Assembly (NCBI GenBank): GCA_947588205.1
Contig: CANPYG010000018.1
Location: 1-37,131, forward strand
Length of the DNA: 37,131 bases
From: an uncultured Acetatifactor sp.
Lineage (GTDB): Bacteria; Bacillota; Clostridia; Lachnospirales; Lachnospiraceae
Direction of reading: 5' to 3'
Positions 15,976 to 23,875 of the stretch are shown piece after piece (within the stretch, counting starts at the first letter, position 1; each line of letters begins with the position of its first letter). The position numbers were made by a program, and so were the translations under genes. The notes under the pieces were generated by a model. That model searched no databases and was not told where the DNA came from. It saw only the letters and a program-made list of their open reading frames with translations.

Positions 15976-16644
15976 TACGCTTAACATGTGGTATTTGACC
16001 AGAAAGGCGGCGTTATAGCATTCCGGATATCTCTTTTCCATCTGCTCGATCAGGGGCAGAACATATCTTTGGGTCTCCTCCATATAATCCAGCATCTTCT
16101 CTCTGGAAAAATACATTGCCATCGTAGAGATATTATTGCACCGGTCCAGCGCCTTTACAATCGTTGCGATCCGGTCGCAGGGGATCGCCGCATAATACCG
16201 CGCTTTTGCCTCGACCCTGTTTTCCCCTTCCCGTATCTGAAATGTCAGCTTTTCCAGGGCCGTTTTTACCGGCTCTGATACCGGAAGCTCATCCAGCGTC
16301 ACGCCGCAGTCCTCGATCACATCGTGAAGGAGCACCGTCGCCAGAAGCTCGTCCTCCTTAAGCCCCAAGGCAAGGCACTGATAAGCGATGGTGAGGGGAT
16401 GTACGATATAGGGAATCCTGCCCTCTGCTCCTTTTCTGGTCTGCCCTTCGTGGAACCTGCGCATCAAGGGGAGGACACGCAGCGTCTGTTCCAGTTGTCC
16501 GGAAACAGCAGCGGACTGCACATACCGATACATGTGATCCACCATCTCCTGCCCGGAGAGTCTGTTCGTTATCCCCTGCGCGATCTCCATTTTACCGGCT
16601 CCTTCCATCCCTGCCGGAGACACAACGTGATTTTCATTCCCCAT
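15946..16644 (-). CDS. RelA/SpoT-like HD-domain phosphohydrolase without synthetase domain
   Basis: The protein has 232 residues and a single HD domain of the RelA/SpoT hydrolase type: FHEGQTRK near 64-71, PYIVHPL (78-84), LLHDVIEDCG (105-114; His107, Asp108) and KALDRCNNIS. These match the SpoT and MESH1 hydrolase motifs, but there is no synthetase, TGS or ACT domain. It may hydrolyse (p)ppGpp or another nucleotide. The ATG at 16644 follows GGAGG located inside the end of folBK, and the two genes overlap by 11 bases, so it is the last gene of the folate operon. The end is altered by a 25-bp duplication. The substrate is an inference. Confidence 0.85.
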   Translation of the reverse strand: MGNENHVVSPAGMEGAGKMEIAQGITNRLSGQEMVDHMYRYVQSAAVSGQLEQTLRVLPLMRRFHEGQTRKGAEGRIPYIVHPLTIAYQCLALGLKEDELLATVLLHDVIEDCGVTLDELPVSEPVKTALEKLTFQIREGENRVEAKARYYAAIPCDRIATIVKALDRCNNISTMAMYFSREKMLDYMEETQRYVLPLIEQMEKRYPECYNAAFLVKYHMLSVLESVKYLLT

Positions 16645-17476
16645 CGGAATCCTCCTTAGAAAAAATTAACAGCTCATCCAGAAGCTCCGCCATGGTTTTA
16701 TGCAGGATCGGATGTCTGAAAAAAGGGGCGATCTGCGCCATGGGTTTTAACACAAAATAACGGTTCTGCATATCCACATGCGGGATTATGAGCTTTTCAT
16801 CCTCATAAATCTTTTTATCATAAAAAAGGATATCCAAATCCAGCGTCCTCGGCCCCCAATGCACAAGACGTTCCCTTCCCGCGCTCTGCTCAATACTGTG
16901 CAGCTCGTCCAAAAGCTCCCCGGGCGAAAGCAGGGTATCCAGCTCCACCGCACCGTTGAGGAAGTTTTCCTGCTCGACACCGCCGTAAGGGGAAGTCTCC
17001 AGAAGATCCGATATTTTTCTGATCCTGATCTCCTCATTTGCTTTCAGCGCCTCAAGCGCTCCCTCAATATACGCCTTCCTGTTCCCCATATTGGAACCAA
17101 TGGACAAATATACCCTGTGCCAGCCCCGATGCACCTTCACGGATACGCTTTCAAAGGGCAATCCTATAGGGGCCTGGGGCTTACGAACCTCCAGATCCAG
17201 CGCTTTTACAAGCGGATACTCCAGTAAAATCTGCCTTGCCGTGCTCTCCGCCACGGTTTCGATCAGGTTCCAGGTGTGGCCCTGCAGCCAGTCCGTAATC
17301 AGTTGACAGACCTCCCCATAATTGGTGGATAAAGACAGCTTATCCTCTTTTCCCGCCCTCCGGGTGTCCGTATATAAAACAGCATTCACATAAAAGGACT
17401 GCCCGGTTTCGTTTTCCTCGGGGTAAACGCCATGGTAAGCGTATACCTCCAGTCCCTCAATCCGAATCTCATCCAT
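16634..17476 (-). CDS. folK: Bifunctional dihydroneopterin aldolase / HPPK (FolB-FolK fusion)
   Basis: The protein has 280 residues. Residues about 1-118 are dihydroneopterin aldolase, with the typical YAYHGVYPEENETGQSFYVN start (active-site Tyr/Glu/Lys region) and NLIETVAE. Residues about 120-280 are 6-hydroxymethyl-7,8-dihydropterin pyrophosphokinase, with the SIGSNMG loop and the signature GPRTLDLDIL. It converts dihydroneopterin to the pyrophosphorylated pterin used by FolP. FolB-FolK fusions are known in Clostridia. It lies 45 bases downstream of folP, and its stop overlaps the HD gene. Confidence 0.95.
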   Translation of the reverse strand: MDEIRIEGLEVYAYHGVYPEENETGQSFYVNAVLYTDTRRAGKEDKLSLSTNYGEVCQLITDWLQGHTWNLIETVAESTARQILLEYPLVKALDLEVRKPQAPIGLPFESVSVKVHRGWHRVYLSIGSNMGNRKAYIEGALEALKANEEIRIRKISDLLETSPYGGVEQENFLNGAVELDTLLSPGELLDELHSIEQSAGRERLVHWGPRTLDLDILFYDKKIYEDEKLIIPHVDMQNRYFVLKPMAQIAPFFRHPILHKTMAELLDELLIFSKEDSDGE

Positions 17477-17521
17477 ATGATTCCTCCAACCTGTACCTGC
17501 CAGCTCTATTCCTTTCAGCCC

Positions 17522-18346
17522 TTATCGTCCGGACCCGCTTCCTGCCCCCAGAATCGCCTCGGTCATCCGTATCGCCCGGACATTCTCCTTCACATCATGC
17601 ACGCGCACAAAGCTGCAGCCCTTCAGGACAGCGAATACGGTGGTCACTAACGTTCCTTCCAGCCTCTGTTCCACAGGAAGGTCAAGGGTCAGCCCGACCA
17701 CCGACTTTCTGCTTGCCCCCAAAAGGACCGGGCAGCCCAACGCCTTAAGCTCTTCCAGGCTGTAGAGGACCTCAAGATTCTGCCCATAGGTCTTACCAAA
17801 TCCCACGCCGGGATCCAGAATGATCTTATCCTCAGCGATCCCCGCCCGCGCCGCAATCTGCAGGGACTGCGCCAGGTCGGATGCCACCTCCTGCATCAGG
17901 TCCGCATAGTCCGCTTTTGCACGGTTATGCATGAGACAGCAGGGAAGTCCGCTCGCCGCGATCACCTTCGCCATTTCCGCATCGTGCTTCAGGCCCCAGA
18001 TATCATTGATCATGTCAGCCCCCGCTTCTATCCCCGCCCTTGCCACCGCGGCTTTATAAGTATCCAGAGAAACCGGGAGGTCAAAACGCGACCTGACTGC
18101 CTCTATTACGGGAGCTACCCGTTCAATCTCTTCCTCCTGGGAAATGGCGGCGTATCCCGGTCTGGTGGACTCTCCGCCGATATCCACAAGATCCGCCCCC
18201 TCCTCTGCCATGGTCTCCACATGAAAAAGCGCCCGATCCAGCTCATTCCACCTTCCGCCATCAGAAAAGGAATCCGGCGTCACATTTAAGATTCCCATTA
18301 CATAGGTATGATGTTCTACGTCAAATTCCCTGTTTCCAATCCTCAT
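17522..18346 (-). CDS. folP: Dihydropteroate synthase
   Basis: The protein has 274 residues, the normal length. It condenses p-aminobenzoate with hydroxymethyldihydropterin pyrophosphate. The pterin and pyrophosphate loops are clear: GILNVTPDSFSDGG (residues about 18-31) and DIGGESTRPG (about 56-65), and later GASRKS and VRVHDV motifs follow. It is the target of sulfonamides in other bacteria. The Shine-Dalgarno AGGAGAAA ahead of the ATG lies in a 22-bp tandem duplication (18356-18399), so a second copy sits further upstream. The operon order is folE, HD protein, folP, folBK. Confidence 0.96.
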   Translation of the reverse strand: MRIGNREFDVEHHTYVMGILNVTPDSFSDGGRWNELDRALFHVETMAEEGADLVDIGGESTRPGYAAISQEEEIERVAPVIEAVRSRFDLPVSLDTYKAAVARAGIEAGADMINDIWGLKHDAEMAKVIAASGLPCCLMHNRAKADYADLMQEVASDLAQSLQIAARAGIAEDKIILDPGVGFGKTYGQNLEVLYSLEELKALGCPVLLGASRKSVVGLTLDLPVEQRLEGTLVTTVFAVLKGCSFVRVHDVKENVRAIRMTEAILGAGSGSGR

Positions 18347-18355
18347 CTATTCCCG

Positions 18356-18399
18356 TTTCTCCTGAAATGACAATTTATTTCTCCTGAAATGACAATTTA
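18356..18399. repeat. Exact 22-bp tandem duplication carrying the folP ribosome-binding site
   Basis: Units 18356-18377 and 18378-18399 are identical. Each carries AGGAGAAA on the minus strand; the copy nearest the gene serves the folP start at 18346. Degenerate further repeats (two copies of a TTTTACCCCAAA-type 12-mer) follow to about 18445. Confidence 0.95.
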
Positions 18400-18461
18400 T
18401 TTCATTTCTCCTAAAACTTTTACCCCAAATTTTACCCCAAATTTTTTCTCCCGAAAGGCTC

Positions 18462-18500
18462 GATCCTTTCAATCCATCCTTTCAATCGATCCTTTCAATA
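18462..18500. repeat. 13-bp triplication at the end of the HD phosphohydrolase gene
   Basis: Units 18462-18474, 18475-18487 and 18488-18500 are nearly identical. The stop codon of the HD gene (minus strand, 18495-18497) lies in the third unit, so each unit carries a TGA. Confidence 0.95.
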
Positions 18501-18977
18501 GGTAATCCGCAGGTTCTTTTTATCGCTCTTCCAGTCACATTCCCGCTCCGCAGAGCAGGCAAAACATGCCCGGCTCGCCTTATCAGCCCGGTATAAAAGC
18601 CCCCGAAGGCTCTTCTCCCCCGCGACGGACGCATCCCTATGGGATAAAATTGCCTCCAGGATCTGTTTCTCTTCCCCGGGCGCGAAACCGCATTCCTCTA
18701 GGATCCTCGGCGCCAGGCACGCGCTCGCCCTTTCATGCGGAGTGCCCTCCCGATACTGTACATAACGCCCGATATCATGAAGCAGCGCAGCGGCATAGAT
18801 CAACTCCTGGTCCAGCTTAAGCCCTTCCTCCAGATTCATGATCCTCGCAATCCTCGCCACATCCAGAAAATGCCCCATATCATGGCGGCAAAAACGCCTG
18901 TCCGCTTCCGCCTCCTTATTCGCCTGTACATATTCCCGGTAAAGCGGGTTCTTCAATATTTCATCAATCCGCCGCAT
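18495..18977 (-). CDS. HD-domain phosphohydrolase of the folate operon, with C-terminal Cys motif
   Basis: The protein has 160 residues and an HD fold: His32 and His36 in RHDMGHFLDV, His67-Asp68 in LLHDIGRYVQ, His81, His113 and Asp132 in YRADKASR. A short C-terminal tail holds Cys138, Cys141 and Cys147 (CxxCx5C) followed by a Trp, which suggests a metal site or structural cluster beyond the HD centre. It sits between folE and folP, where the pathway still needs removal of the phosphates of dihydroneopterin triphosphate, and no FolQ-type Nudix gene is visible. I therefore infer a pterin phosphatase role, without direct proof. The ATG is preceded by GAAAGGTGA. Alternative roles include general nucleotide dephosphorylation. 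Confidence 0.88.
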   Translation of the reverse strand: MRRIDEILKNPLYREYVQANKEAEADRRFCRHDMGHFLDVARIARIMNLEEGLKLDQELIYAAALLHDIGRYVQYREGTPHERASACLAPRILEECGFAPGEEKQILEAILSHRDASVAGEKSLRGLLYRADKASRACFACSAERECDWKSDKKNLRITY

Positions 18978-19027
18978 TCAGAACCTCACCTTTCCTGCAA
19001 AAACGTGTGAAAGCATCCCCTATAGAA

Positions 19028-19582
19028 TCACCTTAGCATCTGGAAAAACCGGTTCTGCAGCGCCTCCTGCTCAGCAAAAACCCCTCTCGTCGCGACGGTC
19101 ACGGTTTTACTGCCCGGCTTCTTGATCCCACGCATGGTCATGCACATATGCTCCGCTTCCAGCATGACCATCGCGCCCTGCGGCGCGAGATACCGCATGA
19201 TGGCATCTGCGATCTGTTCCGTCATCTGCTCCTGCAGCTGCGGCCTGCGGGCAAATACCTCCACAGTCCTTGCGAGCTTGCTTAAGCCCACCACTTTTCC
19301 GTTGGGGATATAAGCCACATGGGCCTTTCCGTAAAAAGGAAGCAGATGGTGTTCGCAGGTGGAATAAAAAACAATATCCTTTTCCAGCACCATTTCATGA
19401 TGATCTACCGTAAACACCCGGGAAAGAGGCTCGCCTGGATCTGCATCCATGCCGCCGTAGATCTCGTCATACATCCTTGCGATCCGCTCCGGCGTCTCCC
19501 GAAGCCCTTCCCTTTCCACGTCTTCCCCGATTCCTTCCAGAAGCAGCTTTACCGCTTCCTTTACTTTCTCATGATCTATCAT
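19028..19582 (-). CDS. folE: GTP cyclohydrolase I
   Basis: The protein has 184 residues, normal for type IA GTP cyclohydrolase, which converts GTP to dihydroneopterin triphosphate. Zinc-site residues are visible in [10 protein letters not shown], with the later Cys in [11 protein letters not shown] and the KLART and RPQLQEQ signatures. I chose the ATG at 19582 over a 30-codon longer frame because GGAGGAAT lies directly before it and the upstream residues only translate a repeated Shine-Dalgarno region. It lies downstream of folC and upstream of the HD phosphohydrolase, all on the minus strand. Confidence 0.96.
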   Translation of the reverse strand: MIDHEKVKEAVKLLLEGIGEDVEREGLRETPERIARMYDEIYGGMDADPGEPLSRVFTVDHHEMVLEKDIVFYSTCEHHLLPFYGKAHVAYIPNGKVVGLSKLARTVEVFARRPQLQEQMTEQIADAIMRYLAPQGAMVMLEAEHMCMTMRGIKKPGSKTVTVATRGVFAEQEALQNRFFQMLR

Positions 19583-19657
19583 TACGATTCCTCCAAACCG
19601 GCATGCAATTCTTCTAATCCGGTCCCTAATTCCTCCAAACAGGCTTCCGATTCCCCC
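19583..19657. repeat. Degenerate 21-bp repeats carrying folE-like ribosome-binding sites
   Basis: On the minus strand, upstream of the folE ATG, lie units 19637-19657, 19616-19636 and 19595-19615, plus the final 12-base part 19583-19594. Each begins with GGAGGAAT, GGGGGAAT or AGAAGAAT and ends CTGTTT, GGATT or CGGTTT. The period is seven codons. Confidence 0.8.
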
Positions 19658-19668
19658 GGACGCCCAAT

Positions 19669-20964
19669 TCACCCCTTGTCCGATTTCTTTTCCACAATTT
19701 TCATCAGCCTTCCCAGATAAGAAAGTGAACCGAAGGCCAGGATCACGTCCTCCCTCCCGGCAAGCAGGTACGCCATCTCCACCGCTTCCTCAAGGCTGTC
19801 GGCAGCGGTCACCTGGGGATGCACCCTGGAAACCTCCTTCGCCAGCTCATAAGCGCCAAGCGCCCTGGGATTCCCCGGCGGCGTCACTGTCAGGATCTGA
19901 TCCGCGTACATATGGGTCAGCCCGATGACCTTCCCATATTCTTTATCCTTCAGTACCCCCATTATATAAATAATTCTCTTATTTGTAAAATAAAATTTAA
20001 TGGATTGGGCAAGCTTTCTTGCCGCATCCTCGTTATGGGCGCCGTCCACAACGAATAACGGCTTCTTTGCGATCACCGAAAACCTTCCCGGCCACCTTGT
20101 CTCCAAAAGCCCCTTCCGCAAGGCGCCCTCCGTAATCTGATAGCCTTCCCGGCGAAGCGCTTCTATCACTTCAACAGCCAGTACCGCATTTTCAATCTGC
20201 ACCTTGCCCGCAAGGGAAATCTCCAGCCCCCGGTAATCCCCATAGTCAAAGGTCTGCTTTTCCATTCCATAATGAATCCGCTCCGCTTTATCCACATCCG
20301 CAAAAAACAGGGGGCAACCCAGCCTGGACGCTTCCCTTTGGATCACTTCCGCCGCCTCCGGCTCCTGCTCCATGGATACCACAGGGCGTCCGGGCTTCAT
20401 GATTCCGGCCTTCTGCCAGGCGATATCGGACAAATGATCTCCAAGGAACTTCATGTGATCCATGCTGATGGAAGCAAGAACCGAAACGACTGTGTTGGCA
20501 ACCACATTGGTCGCATCCTCCCTTCCCCCCATTCCGGTCTCCAACACAACAATATCACAATTCATTTTACGGAAATACCAGAAGGCAAGGGCGGTCTCCG
20601 CCTCGAAGGCGGTGGGATGCGGAAAGCCCTGCCCCACCAGGTCCTCGCATGCCGCCCTGATAACCTCGGCTCCTTCGCACAACGCCTTCTGGGTGATCGG
20701 CCTTGCCCCTACCTGAATCTTTTCTCGATACTCAAAGATCACAGGGGAAAGATACCTTCCCACCTTAAGCCCGGCCTTTTTTAAAACCGTGGACACATAC
20801 GCCAGCACGGAGCCCTTCCCATTGGTGCCCGCGATGTGCACGAACTTAAGCCCATCCTGGGGATTGCCCAGGCTCTTGCATAATCTTCTAATGCTGTCCA
20901 GACCCGGTATGATGCCATATCGGTTCAGGGATTCCATATATTCTAACGCTTCTTGGTATTTCAT
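19669..20964 (-). CDS. folC: Folylpolyglutamate synthase / dihydrofolate synthase (FolC)
   Basis: The protein has 431 residues. It adds glutamate to (dihydro)folate or dihydropteroate using ATP. Motifs include the P-loop AGTNGKGS (about residues 44-51), the [13 protein letters not shown] stretch with metal-binding residues, and the C-terminal [10 protein letters not shown]. The ATG at 20964 is preceded by AGGAG. Two in-frame GTG codons at 20982 and 21000 lie in 18-bp copies of the start region and each also has its own AGGAG or GGAG, so one or two six-residue N-terminal extensions are possible. It is the first gene of the folate operon. Confidence 0.94.
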   Translation of the reverse strand: MKYQEALEYMESLNRYGIIPGLDSIRRLCKSLGNPQDGLKFVHIAGTNGKGSVLAYVSTVLKKAGLKVGRYLSPVIFEYREKIQVGARPITQKALCEGAEVIRAACEDLVGQGFPHPTAFEAETALAFWYFRKMNCDIVVLETGMGGREDATNVVANTVVSVLASISMDHMKFLGDHLSDIAWQKAGIMKPGRPVVSMEQEPEAAEVIQREASRLGCPLFFADVDKAERIHYGMEKQTFDYGDYRGLEISLAGKVQIENAVLAVEVIEALRREGYQITEGALRKGLLETRWPGRFSVIAKKPLFVVDGAHNEDAARKLAQSIKFYFTNKRIIYIMGVLKDKEYGKVIGLTHMYADQILTVTPPGNPRALGAYELAKEVSRVHPQVTAADSLEEAVEMAYLLAGREDVILAFGSLSYLGRLMKIVEKKSDKG

Positions 20965-21000
20965 AGTCTCCTGACCTTTCACAGCCTCCTGACCTTTCAC
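20947..21000. repeat. 18-bp in-frame triplication of the folC start region
   Basis: The minus-strand units encode MKYQEA (20947-20964), VKGQET (20965-20982) and VKGQEA (20983-21000). Each contains a start-capable codon (ATG, GTG, GTG) and a GGAG-type Shine-Dalgarno for the next one. A more degenerate copy continues to about 21020. Confidence 0.92.
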
Positions 21001-21169
21001 AATCTCCCGGCATATCACATCCTCCCGTTTTTCCACGCCCCATACCTCCATTTCCAACATCTGCCCATTGATCTGCATAAAAACAGTTATCCGGGGCATT
21101 CTATCTAAAAAGAATGGAAACAATAACCAGCCTGTTGCAAATCCCGCCCTTCGGAAAGGAGCCTTCATC

Positions 21170-21619
21170 ATGACCGGTCGGCCCGAACATTCCTATACTT
21201 TTCCTTCTCCTGTAAAGCATTTTTTTAAGGACTTCATCAAATGCGGCACCATCGGATGGTGCATGGAAATCGTCTTTACCGCCCTGGATTCCTTCAGGCG
21301 CAGGGACATGCGGCTTATGGGAACCACCTCTATCTGGATGTTTCCGATTTATGGCTGCGCAGCCCTCCTCCATCCTGTCAGTTACCTGCTGAAAAATCTG
21401 CCGACATGGTTTCGCGGCTTCACTTATATGGCCCTGATCTTTTCAGCCGAGTTCATCACTGGGCACCTTCTCACCAGACATTCCCTCTGCCCCTGGAATT
21501 ACCGCCGTTCCCGCTGGAACATCAAACAGCTTGTCCGCCTGGACTACGCCCCCTTCTGGTTTGCCGCCGGACTTCTGTTTGAACATGTCCTCGCTTCCCC
21601 GAAAAAGATATCATCCTGA
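21170..21619 (+). CDS. Putative CmpB-type (ABC-transporter type IV permease) membrane protein
   Basis: The protein has 149 residues and about four hydrophobic segments. It resembles the PF06541-type putative ABC transporter permease family, with the GTIGWCMEIVFTALD opening, SIWMFPIYG, and the SLCPWNY motif near the end. I chose the ATG at 21170 because AAAGGAG lies about nine bases upstream; the longer frame has no good site and crosses the divergent folC leader. No ABC ATPase gene lies next to it, so it is probably not a classical transporter subunit, and its function is open. Confidence 0.8.
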   Translation: MTGRPEHSYTFPSPVKHFFKDFIKCGTIGWCMEIVFTALDSFRRRDMRLMGTTSIWMFPIYGCAALLHPVSYLLKNLPTWFRGFTYMALIFSAEFITGHLLTRHSLCPWNYRRSRWNIKQLVRLDYAPFWFAAGLLFEHVLASPKKISS

Positions 21620-21645
21620 TTTCCATTATAGACAAGCAAAACGCC

Positions 21646-21670
21646 CTACAGTGTGTTTTCTGCACTGTAG
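21646..21670 (-). terminator. Probable terminator between convergent genes
   Basis: There is an 8-bp perfect stem (CTACAGTG / CACTGTAG) with a 9-base loop. On the minus strand it is followed by GGGCGTTTTG, fitting the end of the PH-domain gene; it may also stop transcription of the plus-strand membrane protein gene. Confidence 0.6.
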
Positions 21671-21700
21671 AGCATTGCGGAACAATAAAATCCTCAATTC

Positions 21701-22099
21701 TTAATTATCAAGAAGATCATCCATATCCCCGTCCGAACCGATATCCAGCATGTTCACGGTACGCCTCTTAAGCCTTGCCTCTTCGGAGGTCTTCAGCAGA
21801 AATTCCTTGATGGTCCTGGCGTTTTTAATATGCTCCAGAAGCAGCTTTGGATGCGTGGTGTCTCCTGTAAAGCAGGTAATCGTGCCCAAACCGAACAGCT
21901 TTTCGACTAAAGTCGTCGACAGCTCTACGTCCTGCACCTTATACATATAGCAGTCGTTTTCAACCGTTTTGAAAAAACCGCTGGTCACGGTGATCACATC
22001 CTCTTTGATGATATATTTGGTAAAGGTAAAGGGCAGACCCAGAAACAACCAGCGCTTTCTCTCCACGAACTCCGTATTCTCTTCCATACGCTCTTCCAT
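21701..22099 (-). CDS. PH-domain-like (bPH_2/DUF304) protein
   Basis: The protein has 132 residues. The centre (about 25-95) fits a bacterial PH domain: IIKEDVITVTSGFF, then YKVQDVELSTTLVEKLFGLGTI and an IKNARTIKEFL helix. There is no clear transmembrane segment. It is probably cytosolic or membrane-associated, with an unknown role. The ATG at 22099 follows AAGGAGG; a second ATG four codons later lacks one. It has its own promoter (22143-22171). Confidence 0.82.
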   Translation of the reverse strand: MEERMEENTEFVERKRWLFLGLPFTFTKYIIKEDVITVTSGFFKTVENDCYMYKVQDVELSTTLVEKLFGLGTITCFTGDTTHPKLLLEHIKNARTIKEFLLKTSEEARLKRRTVNMLDIGSDGDMDDLLDN

Positions 22100-22142
22100 A
22101 TTTTCCTCCTTCTCTTTTGCACGGATTTCCTCTCCCCTCTAT

Positions 22143-22171
22143 ATTATAAACTCTGCGGCTGCGATATGCAA
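22143..22171 (-). promoter_or_regulatory. Promoter of the PH-domain gene
   Basis: On the minus strand TTGCAT (22166-22171) is followed by a 17-base spacer and a perfect TATAAT (22143-22148). Confidence 0.75.
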
Positions 22172-22232
22172 ATCTTTTTCTTCAGAAAACAGATTTTTGT
22201 GAACCTTTTTGTGAATAAAACTGAATTTTTGA

Positions 22233-22261
22233 TTGCAAGTCACTTCCATACATGTTATCAT
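22233..22261 (+). promoter_or_regulatory. Promoter of the nitroreductase gene
   Basis: TTGCAA (22233-22238) is followed by a 17-base spacer and TATCAT (22256-22261), 37 bases before the nitroreductase ATG. Confidence 0.65.
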
Positions 22262-22297
22262 AAGAGGAGCAAATCGAAAAGACAGGAGGGTAACACT

Positions 22298-22834
22298 ATG
22301 ACTGCAAAAGAATGCATCACCGGACGCAGAAGCATCCGTAGGTTCACCGGCCAGCCTGTATCCCATGAGCTGCTCTCTGAGATCGTCGCTGCCGCTTCCT
22401 TCGCTCCCAGCTGGAAAAATACCCAGATCGTCCGTTATATCGCCGTAGAGGGCGAGAAGAAAGCAAAGCTGGCAGAATGCACTTCCTCTTTCCCCGGCAA
22501 TGGAGTCATCATCAACAATGCCCCCATGGTGATCGCGGTAACCATCATCAAAGGGCGCAGCGGTTTTGAGAGAGACGGCTCCTACACCACTAAGAAGGGC
22601 GGCTCCTGGCAGATGTTCGATGCAGGCGTTGCCAGCGAGGCATTTTGTCTTGCGGCATACGAGCAGGGTCTTGGCTCCGTGATCATGGGAATTTTTGACG
22701 AGGACGAAGCGGCCGCACTTTTAGGGATCCCGGAGGATCGGGAACTGGTCGCTTTAATTCCTATCGGCTATCCCGCAGAGACCCCCGCAGCTCCCAGACG
22801 TAAGAGCGTAGAGGATTTATTAACATTTCAATAA
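22298..22834 (+). CDS. Nitroreductase-family FMN oxidoreductase
   Basis: The protein has 178 residues and belongs to the FMN-dependent nitroreductase superfamily. The N-terminal GRRSIRRFTGQPV and the following APSWKNTQ are the FMN-binding signatures, and LGSVIMGIFDEDE and LIPIGYPAE are the usual C-terminal parts. The ATG at 22298 follows AGGAGGG; the longer frame begins inside the promoter region. Substrates may be nitro compounds, quinones or flavins. A strong hairpin separates it from pyrB. Confidence 0.92.
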   Translation: MTAKECITGRRSIRRFTGQPVSHELLSEIVAAASFAPSWKNTQIVRYIAVEGEKKAKLAECTSSFPGNGVIINNAPMVIAVTIIKGRSGFERDGSYTTKKGGSWQMFDAGVASEAFCLAAYEQGLGSVIMGIFDEDEAAALLGIPEDRELVALIPIGYPAETPAAPRRKSVEDLLTFQ

Positions 22835-22842
22835 ATGAATTC

Positions 22843-22871
22843 AAAGTCGAAGAGATTTCCTCTTCGACTTT
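22843..22871 (+). terminator. Strong intrinsic terminator or attenuator just before pyrB
   Basis: There is a 12-bp perfect stem (AAAGTCGAAGAG / CTCTTCGACTTT) with a 5-base loop; the T-rich tail begins inside the stem. It ends six bases before the pyrB Shine-Dalgarno, leaving no room for a separate promoter after it. Confidence 0.85.
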
Positions 22872-22889
22872 TCTATGGAGGTAATTTCT

Positions 22890-23804
22890 ATGAGACATTT
22901 AATGAGTCCGCTGGACTTCACCACTGAGGAACTGGACAGGCTGTTTGACCTTGCCAATGACATTGAGAAACACCCCGCCAAATACGCCCACGCCTGCGAC
23001 GGGAAGATTCTCGCCACCTGCTTCTATGAGCCGAGCACCAGGACGAGGCTCAGCTTCGAATCCGCCATGACGCGCCTGGGCGGCCGCGTGATCGGATTCT
23101 CCGACGCCGCTTCCTCTTCCGCTTCCAAGGGCGAAAGCGTGTCCGACACCATCCGCATCATTTCCTGCTATGCCGATATCTGCGCGATGAGACATTTCAA
23201 GGAAGGCGCCCCCATGGTTGCGGCGGAGAAATCCGGCATTCCTGTGATCAATGCCGGAGACGGCGGTCACCAGCACCCCACCCAGACCCTGACCGATCTG
23301 CTCACCATCCGCACGATGAAGGGAAGACTCTCCGGCTTTACCGTGGGACTCTGCGGGGACCTGAAGTTTGGCCGTACAGTCCACTCCCTCATCAACGCCC
23401 TGGTGCGCTATGAGGACATCCACTTTATCTTCATCTCTCCTGAAGAACTCCGCGTACCGGACTACATCACAGACATGCTGAGGACACGGGGAATTCCTTT
23501 TGAAGAGGTCATCCGTCTCGAGGAGGTCATGCCCAGGCTGGACCTGCTCTATATGACCCGCGTTCAAAAGGAGCGTTTCTTCAATGAAGAGGATTATGTG
23601 CGCCTGAAGGATTTTTACATCCTGGACCGCAACAAGATGAAACTTGCAAAAGAAGATATGTTGGTGCTCCACCCCCTGCCCAGAGTGAATGAGATCTCCG
23701 TGGAGGTGGACAATGACCCGAGAGCCGCCTATTTTAAGCAGGCACAGTACGGGGTCTATGTGAGAATGGCGCTGATCCTTACCCTGCTGGAGATCAAGGG
23801 CTGA
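22890..23804 (+). CDS. pyrB: Aspartate carbamoyltransferase catalytic subunit
   Basis: The protein has 304 residues and is the catalytic chain of ATCase, which joins carbamoyl phosphate and aspartate in pyrimidine synthesis. The carbamoyl-phosphate site [14 protein letters not shown] (about 45-58) and [15 protein letters not shown] are intact, and the aspartate-side HPLPRVNEI motif is present. I chose the ATG at 22890 over one five codons upstream because GGAGG lies at 22877-22881. pyrI follows after a 206-base gap that holds tandem repeats and hairpins. A hairpin upstream suggests attenuation. Confidence 0.97.
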   Translation: MRHLMSPLDFTTEELDRLFDLANDIEKHPAKYAHACDGKILATCFYEPSTRTRLSFESAMTRLGGRVIGFSDAASSSASKGESVSDTIRIISCYADICAMRHFKEGAPMVAAEKSGIPVINAGDGGHQHPTQTLTDLLTIRTMKGRLSGFTVGLCGDLKFGRTVHSLINALVRYEDIHFIFISPEELRVPDYITDMLRTRGIPFEEVIRLEEVMPRLDLLYMTRVQKERFFNEEDYVRLKDFYILDRNKMKLAKEDMLVLHPLPRVNEISVEVDNDPRAAYFKQAQYGVYVRMALILTLLEIKG

Positions 23805-23868
23805 GGGATTTTCCCGGATTGAGGATTTCCCGGATTGAGGATTTCCGGGCTAAGGATTTCCCGGGCTG
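23805..23868. repeat. 16-bp tandem repeats after the pyrB stop codon
   Basis: About four copies of a 15-18-bp unit of the form GGATTTCCCGGATTGA follow the stop. Each unit ends in TGA or TAA, like the pyrB end itself (GGGCTGA). Confidence 0.85.
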
Positions 23869-23875
23869 AAAATAT

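Noticed and set aside
18356..21020. CRISPR-like repeat array
   Set aside because: The repeats are contiguous tandem copies of different units without unique spacers, and no cas genes are present.
20965..21171. 69-codon N-terminal extension of FolC
   Set aside because: Family proteins start close to the MKYQEA site and the extension is partly the 18-bp repeat. Only the two nearest GTG codons are kept as alternatives.
22875..22889. Upstream ATG for pyrB
   Set aside because: It overlaps the ribosome-binding site used by the ATG at 22890 and has no site of its own.
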